Shown here: positions 59,230 to 64,000 of the stretch, one piece after another
How positions within the stretch are numbered: position 1 is the first letter of the stretch
Layout: each line of letters opens with the position of its first letter
NCBI RefSeq assembly: GCF_013393345.1
Contig: NZ_QJRF01000045.1
Span: 62,001-126,000 of the forward strand
Reading direction: 5' to 3'
DNA length: 64,000 bases
From: Pseudomonas taiwanensis
GTDB lineage: Bacteria > Pseudomonadota > Gammaproteobacteria > Pseudomonadales > Pseudomonadaceae
Notes under the pieces: model-generated
What the model saw: only the letters and a program-made list of their open reading frames with translations
Told to the model about the DNA's origin: nothing
Database searches by the model: none
Made by a program: the position numbers and the translations under genes

Positions 59230-59302
59230 CAAGCCTTGCTTGACCCTGAAGTAACTACAGGGTGTTCACTGCGATCACTTGTCCTCCGCAGGAACACTCG
59301 CC

Positions 59303-59638
59303 ATGAAAACCGAACTGCGCATCGCCATCGACCAGGCCTTCCAGCAGGCAAATCAAGCCCTTGCAGCCCATGAACCGGATCGCGCCTGGCCCTGGCTCGA
59401 ACGCGTGCACATCCTCACGCAACGGCTGGCGTTGGCGCACACCAGTAGTCACTGGCTGATGCTGCGCGCCGGCTGGCAACAAGGGGATTACCGGGAGGTG
59501 CTCGGTCAGGCCCTGCGCATGCCGGCCGCCCTGCTCTTCTCGCGAATCTGGGTTCCGTTCGGCAACACCGGCCGAGCCCGCGTGAGTGCCTTCAAGCCGA
59601 TGCCCATGGCCGAAGAGCTGCGCCAACTCCTCGGCTGA
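59303..59638 (+). CDS. DUF3703 family protein
   Basis: A 111-residue protein with DUF3703 features: RAWPWLERVHILTQ, SHWLMLRAGWQQGDYREVLGQ and the VPFGNTGRARVSAFKPMPM C-terminus. AGGAAC precedes ATG 59303. There is no signal peptide. It converges with the sensor-kinase gene (gap four bases). Function unknown; relatives often sit near metal-stress or redox genes. Confidence 0.85.
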   Translation: MKTELRIAIDQAFQQANQALAAHEPDRAWPWLERVHILTQRLALAHTSSHWLMLRAGWQQGDYREVLGQALRMPAALLFSRIWVPFGNTGRARVSAFKPMPMAEELRQLLG

Positions 59639-59642
59639 TGGG

Positions 59643-61100
59643 TCAGGCGGCGCGCTCCGCCACCTTGAAGCTGAGGCACACGCTGGTTCCTTCGTTTTCG
59701 CGACTGGTCAGGCTGGCCTTGCCGCCGAATCGCTCCATGATCTGCTTGACCATGATGAGGCCAATGCCAAGACCGCCCTGCTTGGTGGTGTAGAAGGACT
59801 TGAAGGCCATCATCTCCTGCTGCCGCGACATACCCTTGCCGGTGTCCCTGATCGTCAGGTGCAGCCACTGCCCGCCGTTATCGGACGCCGCCGTGATGCT
59901 GAGGCACCCGCCACCCGGCATTGCCTCGATGGCATTGGCGATCACGCTGTTGAGCACCTGGGCCAGCAGGAGTTGATGGCTGACTACCAGCGGCGTAGCG
60001 GTGTCGCTGCACTCGACCTGTATCTGCGACCTGGACAACTGCTGGTCGAAGTTGCCCAGGGTCGCGTGCACCGCTTCCATCGGGTCCACCTGCTCCGAGT
60101 CCCCCTGCAGGGGACGCAGGCACAGCAGCAGATCGCGTACCCAGGCAGACATGCGGTCGACCTGGGTGATGATGTCGTCGACGCATTTGCGGGCCGGCGG
60201 CCCTTCCATTTCCTGGGCCAGCTCGGCGCTGGAGCGAATCGACGCCAGCGGGTTGCGCAGGCTGTGAGCCACCGCTGACGACATTTCCCCGAGCCCCACG
60301 TAGGTACTGTTGGCCACCAGTTGTGCCTGCTGCGCAGCCAACAGCAGGGAGGCGCGCCGCACGATCCAGTACAGCCCGAAGTACATCAGCAGGCCGCCGA
60401 TGACGGTGGCCAGCCAGATCATCCGATAGCCACGGTTGACGCGATCGATCAGGTCCACCGGCTCCTTGTAGATTTCCACCATGGCCTTCACCTCGCCATT
60501 GGCGTCGGTGAGCGGGATGTAGTTCTCGATGAAGAACATCTTCGGCGGACGCAGGAACTTCTGCTCCACCCGGCCTTCCTCAACATCCTGGTACTCGGCG
60601 GAAATGCGCCCGCCCGACTCGAAAGCCTCATCCAGCGCATCGTCGTCCTCGATGCGCTGTCCCACCAGATCAGGGTTGGTGGACCAGATCACCGTACGAT
60701 CAGGGGAGAAGATGGTGGCCAGGAGCGAATCCGGCACATGGGACAGGTGATCGAGGAATTCCGAGCGGGCGCGCTCGCGATTCTTCGCGGTGCCATTGGT
60801 GAGCATGCCGTAGTGATGGGGCACCAGCACATCACCCATTTCCATGCCCTCCAAACCGTGGTGGCGCATCTCGCCAAGCGCCAGGGTCTGGATGAATTGC
60901 GCCGAGAGCATGGCGTCGCGCTCCAGGCTCTCGCTCACGAGGAACCGTGTTGAAACGGTACCGATACCAATGGCCACCGTACCGATGATCAGCAGGCTGA
61001 CCAGCGAGAACCAACGCAGGAGATTGAACTGCCCCTGCGGCGCAACCGCCTCGCTCCCCGCTCCCCAAAACCGCCTTCCCAGCATTGCCGCCACGTCCAT
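59643..61100 (-). CDS. Orphan sensor histidine kinase
   Basis: A 485-residue two-TM sensor kinase: helix 1 about 28-50, periplasmic sensory region about 51-230, helix 2 about 232-252. The dimerisation/phosphoacceptor box is AVAHSLRNPLASIRSSAEL, and HATPase boxes are ANAIEAM (N), DTGKGMS (G1) and GGLGIGLIMVKQIM (G2). GGGGGA precedes ATG. No response regulator lies within the window, so its partner must be elsewhere. The phosphoacceptor motif HSLRNP resembles NtrB-like and other bacterial-enhancer kinases. Confidence 0.92.
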   Translation of the reverse strand: MDVAAMLGRRFWGAGSEAVAPQGQFNLLRWFSLVSLLIIGTVAIGIGTVSTRFLVSESLERDAMLSAQFIQTLALGEMRHHGLEGMEMGDVLVPHHYGMLTNGTAKNRERARSEFLDHLSHVPDSLLATIFSPDRTVIWSTNPDLVGQRIEDDDALDEAFESGGRISAEYQDVEEGRVEQKFLRPPKMFFIENYIPLTDANGEVKAMVEIYKEPVDLIDRVNRGYRMIWLATVIGGLLMYFGLYWIVRRASLLLAAQQAQLVANSTYVGLGEMSSAVAHSLRNPLASIRSSAELAQEMEGPPARKCVDDIITQVDRMSAWVRDLLLCLRPLQGDSEQVDPMEAVHATLGNFDQQLSRSQIQVECSDTATPLVVSHQLLLAQVLNSVIANAIEAMPGGGCLSITAASDNGGQWLHLTIRDTGKGMSRQQEMMAFKSFYTTKQGGLGIGLIMVKQIMERFGGKASLTSRENEGTSVCLSFKVAERAA

Positions 61101-61540
61101 CTGGAGTCCCCCAACTCGGATACTCCAGACTTATAGCAGCCTCGAGCAATGCCGTTGAGTCCAGGCGCGACTCGTTGGCGTGCAAAGCGGCAGTACCGGC
61201 GGATTGCTGAAGCGCGGGTTGTCGAAATAGAACACGTTGGGCGCCAGCAGGTGGACGATATCGGTGGATGCACCGCCCTCCCAGACACGCGAAAATGGGG
61301 CATTCGTCCCTGCACGGCTGAGTGCGACCGTCCTGCCACGCCGCCCCGACTGATCCGACCCGCGGTCGGAATTCGAGAACCAAGTGCAGAGCTGACTGGT
61401 ATGCAAATGCAGCGTTCCGTGCATTTCACGGGGTCTCGGACAAATGGCGTTACATCAACCCCATTTCCTCGACGGAAAGCCGACGCACTTTTTCTGACAT
61501 GGACTACTGTGAAACTGTCCCCTTGCAGAGGACAACTGAA
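61101..61540. other. Gene-poor stretch upstream of a terminator
   Basis: About 440 bp between the sensor kinase start and a plus-strand terminator hold no frame I would call a gene. A hairpin-prone GTCCCCTTGCAGAGGAC lies at about 61517-61533. The minus-strand frame at 61131-61424 has some protein-like stretches but no ribosome site and no recognised domain. It may house the promoter of the kinase and a small RNA. Confidence 0.4.
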
Positions 61541-61542
61541 GT

Positions 61543-61597
61543 CGCCACGGTCGCCACCTCCCCCCGTAAGTTGACCGCACCGTGGCGGCCTTTTTTT
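61543..61597 (+). terminator. Strong plus-strand terminator without an upstream gene (possible sRNA)
   Basis: CGCCACGGT (61543-61551) pairs with ACCGTGGCG (61579-61587) around a 27-nt loop, and TTTTTTT follows at 61591-61597. No plus-strand gene precedes it within 1.9 kb. It may end a short non-coding transcript that starts in the stretch just upstream. Confidence 0.55.
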
Positions 61598-61621
61598 GTC
61601 CGGATTAAGTCCCCGCGCGAT

Positions 61622-62443
61622 TTAGCGCTTCACCGCCTGCAAGGTGTAGCTCAGCGGCAATCGCCAGCGATCCCGCGCCAACCGCCACTCCCCTGCCCCA
61701 TCCACCACCATCTGCCCGGGCAGCGCTTCCCAGGGCAGGCTGTCGTGCTCCTCCAGCGCTGTGAGCTGCAGGCCATGGCGCAGCAGCGCGGAAATGATCT
61801 CCCCGAGGCCATGATTCCACTCGTAAGTGCGGGTCGCCGTTAGCCTGGTTTCAGTTTCCACGTAGGTGCTGTCGTCATCCCACTCGGTCGGTTCAGCGCG
61901 CTCGAAATAGGGGTATTCGATCACCAGCCCGTCTTCCCGTTCCTCGCTCACGGCCCAGAGCATCGGATGCCCCTCGCGGATGAACAGGCGGCCGCCCGGC
62001 TTGAGCAGGGCAGCCACCACGCGCGCCCAGTCGTCGATGCGCGGCAACCAGTTGAGCGCGCCGATGCTGGTGTAGACGAGGTCGAACGTCCCTGCTGGTA
62101 GCGCCTTGTCGGCGTCATAGACCTCGGACTCGACGAAGCCGATTTCAACATTGCAGCGCCGCGCCAGAGCACGCGCCTGCAGGAGGGAGGCTGGAGAGAA
62201 ATCGAGTCCGGTCATCCGTGCGCCGAGTCGCGCGAGGGACAACGTGTCTGTGCCGATGTGACATTGCAGATGCACGCCACGCAGTCCGGCGATATTGCCC
62301 AACCGGGGCAGGTCGAAACGCACCACCTCCGAAAGGCGTTGCGGGTCGTTGAGGAAAGCGTCGACGCCGTAGTCGGGCGAAGCCGCGTGCGCGGGCGCGC
62401 GCTCGTCCCAGTTGGCCTTATTGAGCTGCAGGTAATCCGTCAT
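61622..62443 (-). CDS. Class I SAM-dependent methyltransferase
   Basis: A 273-residue methyltransferase-fold protein. Motif I reads VHLQCHIGTDTLSLARLGA (GxGxG degenerate), the acidic motif II is TGLDFSP and motif IV FDLVYTSIGALNWLP. AGGAGCT precedes ATG. Substrate unknown. Monocistronic, divergent from the Ohr gene across 241 bp. Confidence 0.88.
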   Translation of the reverse strand: MTDYLQLNKANWDERAPAHAASPDYGVDAFLNDPQRLSEVVRFDLPRLGNIAGLRGVHLQCHIGTDTLSLARLGARMTGLDFSPASLLQARALARRCNVEIGFVESEVYDADKALPAGTFDLVYTSIGALNWLPRIDDWARVVAALLKPGGRLFIREGHPMLWAVSEEREDGLVIEYPYFERAEPTEWDDDSTYVETETRLTATRTYEWNHGLGEIISALLRHGLQLTALEEHDSLPWEALPGQMVVDGAGEWRLARDRWRLPLSYTLQAVKR

Positions 62444-62684
62444 GGGGTGGAGCTCCTGTCATCCCGCGAAAGCGAAGAAGGTATCCCCCGCCCGCAATTC
62501 ACGTCCATTCGTCGTGCGCCATCGACGCAACGACCGTCCATCCGGAACCACCCCGGATGCCCATTGACGACGTGTCCATTCGGGTGCAATATTTTTACAT
62601 CGTATCCGATTTGATCGGTTGCGACTAACAATTGAAACACCCCCGGTAATTGATGACGCGAAGCACACCCCGAGGAAAATTCCC

Positions 62685-63143
62685 ATGAGCAAGATCGAAA
62701 AAGTACTGTTCACCGGCAAGACCCACACCACCGTCGCCCACCGTGAAGGCGCTGCACGCAGCGATCACGGTCGTCTGGACATCAAACTCTCTGCCCTCCG
62801 CGGCGGCAGCGCGGATTCGGGCATCCAGTTCGAAGCCACCCAGCCCCATCCCACTGCGGAGCAACTGTTTGCAGGTGCCTGGTCGGCCTGCTACATCGCC
62901 GCCATCGGCCTGGTGGCCCAGCAGCGTAAAGTGGAACTGCCAAAAGACCTGGCAGTGGAGATCGAGGTGGACCTGGGCATGACCGGCAACGCCTACTTCA
63001 TCCAGGCGCGCTTCAACGTCACCGCTCCGGGCCTGCCGTACGAAGTCGCCGAGGCCATCGCCAAGGAAGCACACGAGATCTGCCCGTACTCCAAGGCCAC
63101 CCACGGCAATATCGATGTCGCACTGAATGTGGTCGTGGATTGA
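62685..63143 (+). CDS. OsmC/Ohr family organic hydroperoxide-resistance protein
   Basis: A 152-residue OsmC/Ohr protein with the two redox cysteines in AGAWSACYIAAIG and AHEICPYSKAT, the arrangement of thiol-dependent hydroperoxide reductases. AGGAAAA precedes ATG 62685. The divergent 241-bp region (62444-62684) has no OhrR gene alongside; regulation is unknown. A canonical terminator follows. Confidence 0.9.
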   Translation: MSKIEKVLFTGKTHTTVAHREGAARSDHGRLDIKLSALRGGSADSGIQFEATQPHPTAEQLFAGAWSACYIAAIGLVAQQRKVELPKDLAVEIEVDLGMTGNAYFIQARFNVTAPGLPYEVAEAIAKEAHEICPYSKATHGNIDVALNVVVD

Positions 63144-63168
63144 TTGACCTTTAGCCCGCGCAAAAAGA

Positions 63169-63198
63169 AACGCCCCGGCCTTAAAGCCGGGGCGTTTT
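63169..63198 (+). terminator. Terminator of the Ohr-type gene
   Basis: AACGCCCCGGC and GCCGGGGCGTT form an 11-bp stem with a six-base loop, followed by TT and preceded by an A-rich run. It is usable in both directions. Confidence 0.85.
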
Positions 63199-63239
63199 CA
63201 ATGGTGGCTTCTAACGCGCGTCGTCCACCATGCTCCCCT

Positions 63240-63275
63240 GTAGGAGCGAGCTCTGCTCTCGAACAGCTCGAGCCC
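63240..63275. repeat. Half REP-like element
   Basis: TGTAGGAGCGAGCTCTGCTC followed by TCGAACAGCTCGAG is a degenerate single arm of the family at 151-214. Confidence 0.6.
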
Positions 63276-63285
63276 TGTCCGTGGC

Positions 63286-63795
63286 TCAGTTGGCCTCCGC
63301 TGCCTCGAAAATCGAGAGAAGATCACGCAACGTACTGTCCAGGTAATGCCCCGCCCGGTAGTCCGGCTTCATCGCCTCACCACCGGCAATGACTTCCTGG
63401 GGCTTTTCGACGAAGCGGCCGACCAACCGGAACTCGGCATCCAGCACCGCCACCAGGGGAATCGGGACGCGGTCGAGTTCCAGACGTTGGAGCAGATCGT
63501 CTTCGGCACGGCCCTTGGTGATGACGGACAGGTCGACGTTCGGCTGGACGCGTTGCAGGTAGTCCATGACCGTGACGTTGATCTGGCAATCCGGACACCA
63601 CATTTCGCCAGCCACCAAGAGGTGGTAGCGGCCCTGGATGGCTCGCAGCCGCTGCACAGTCACGTCGCTGATGACGCCTGGATTGGCAAGTTTGCGCTGC
63701 ACGGTCTGCACCGCTGCGATTTCCGTCGGCAGTCCGTGGCCGACGAACGCTTCGAAGCGCTCACCAATGGAGAAGAGTTCTTCGTAGGAGGCCAT
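63286..63795 (-). CDS. Thioredoxin-fold protein with CPDC motif
   Basis: A 169-residue cytosolic thioredoxin-family protein: the active site is MWCPDCQIN, with cis-Pro region VPIPLVAVLD, and no signal peptide. ATG 63795 follows GAGGAACC. The CPDC site and long N-terminal helix set it apart from TrxA. Monocistronic or led by the VF530 gene, 58 bp upstream. Confidence 0.88.
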   Translation of the reverse strand: MASYEELFSIGERFEAFVGHGLPTEIAAVQTVQRKLANPGVISDVTVQRLRAIQGRYHLLVAGEMWCPDCQINVTVMDYLQRVQPNVDLSVITKGRAEDDLLQRLELDRVPIPLVAVLDAEFRLVGRFVEKPQEVIAGGEAMKPDYRAGHYLDSTLRDLLSIFEAAEAN

Positions 63796-63853
63796 GGAGG
63801 GTTCCTCGATCAAGGGGATGAAAGTGGCACCGGATCGGCGATGGCGGGCCGCG

Positions 63854-64000
63854 TCAGTCCTGTTGCTGGCGCAACTGGGTGAACAGGGCCTCGACCTTTT
63901 CGCGAGCCCAGGGGGTCTTGCGCAGGAAGGCAAGGCTGGACTTGATGCTGGGGTCGTTCTTGAAGCAGCGGATATCGATGCGGCTGGCCAGCCCATCCCA
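63854..64000 (-). CDS. VF530 (DUF2132) family protein, truncated by the window edge
   Basis: The last 48 residues are visible: [20 protein letters not shown] then [10 protein letters not shown], the core of the VF530 family of small DNA-binding-like proteins. The stop is TGA at 63854-63856 and the start lies outside the window. A short Gln-rich tail follows the domain. Confidence 0.85.
   Translation of the reverse strand, partial: WDGLASRIDIRCFKNDPSIKSSLAFLRKTPWAREKVEALFTQLRQQQD

Noticed and set aside
61131-61429. Minus-strand frames upstream of the sensor kinase with stretches like LLAPNVFYFDNP
   Set aside because: Considered as a gene remnant, but there is no ribosome site, recognised domain or clear start; kept only as part of the gene-poor stretch.

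Overview
The window is a contiguous stretch of a high-GC gammaproteobacterial chromosome, almost certainly a pseudomonad. The grounds are closest-looking protein families throughout, dense gene packing, and many short intergenic palindromes built on a TGTAGGAGCGAGC core. No rRNA, tRNA, insertion sequence, phage or CRISPR locus was found. Most of the genes are catabolic, transport and regulatory.

Layout. 0-6.8 kb: a TerC membrane protein, then a minus-strand operon (aldehyde dehydrogenase, variant M19 dipeptidase, small ORF, BCCT betaine-type transporter, RidA) with a divergent LysR regulator. 7-9.5 kb: a translationally coupled pair of poorly characterised proteins. 9.5-13 kb: a winged-helix/TPR regulator, a DUF1127 protein, an MFS transporter and an HxlR regulator. 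13-19.2 kb: two cysteine hydrolases, a ketoglutarate-semialdehyde-type dehydrogenase, an alpha/beta hydrolase, a GNAT protein and a PuuE-like deacetylase. 19.2-28.4 kb: YiaVW-like genes, then a DUF1302/DUF1329/YCF48/RND envelope cluster headed by a small hydrolase. 28.6-29.8 kb: an AraC regulator. 29.8-30.7 kb: nine copies of a 106-bp tandem repeat. 30.9-37.3 kb: a seven-gene operon (quinone oxidoreductase, TauD dioxygenase, BKACE, MFS, FrnE-like DsbA, Rieske ferredoxin, YeiH). 37.5-50 kb: a lipoprotein, a small duplicated-cysteine secreted protein, PrpD, a fecI-fecR-fecA iron system, a MerR-controlled DUF2938/flavodoxin/DUF2798 operon, SulP and VOC proteins. 50-59.1 kb: a carnitine catabolic locus. 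59.3-64 kb: DUF3703, an orphan sensor kinase, a possible sRNA terminator, a methyltransferase, an Ohr/OsmC protein, a thioredoxin-like protein and a truncated VF530 gene.

How genes work together. The carnitine locus (dmlR, dmlA, BCCT carrier, cntA, aldehyde dehydrogenase, cntB, XRE-PAS regulator) has the E. coli yeaTUVWX gene set plus an inserted dehydrogenase that can supply the malic semialdehyde to malate step. It therefore reads as a complete route from carnitine to trimethylamine plus D-malate, and on to pyruvate. A 29-bp GTTAAC-containing element (22/29 identical) lies upstream of both cntA and the carrier gene. Separately, a 39-bp AraC-type tandem element is shared by the promoter of the hydrolase/DUF1302 cluster and that of the seven-gene BKACE/TauD operon. 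Both copies have a 21-bp period and lie 20 nt from a -10-like hexamer, so the AraC regulator between these loci probably controls both as one regulon whose substrate is unknown.
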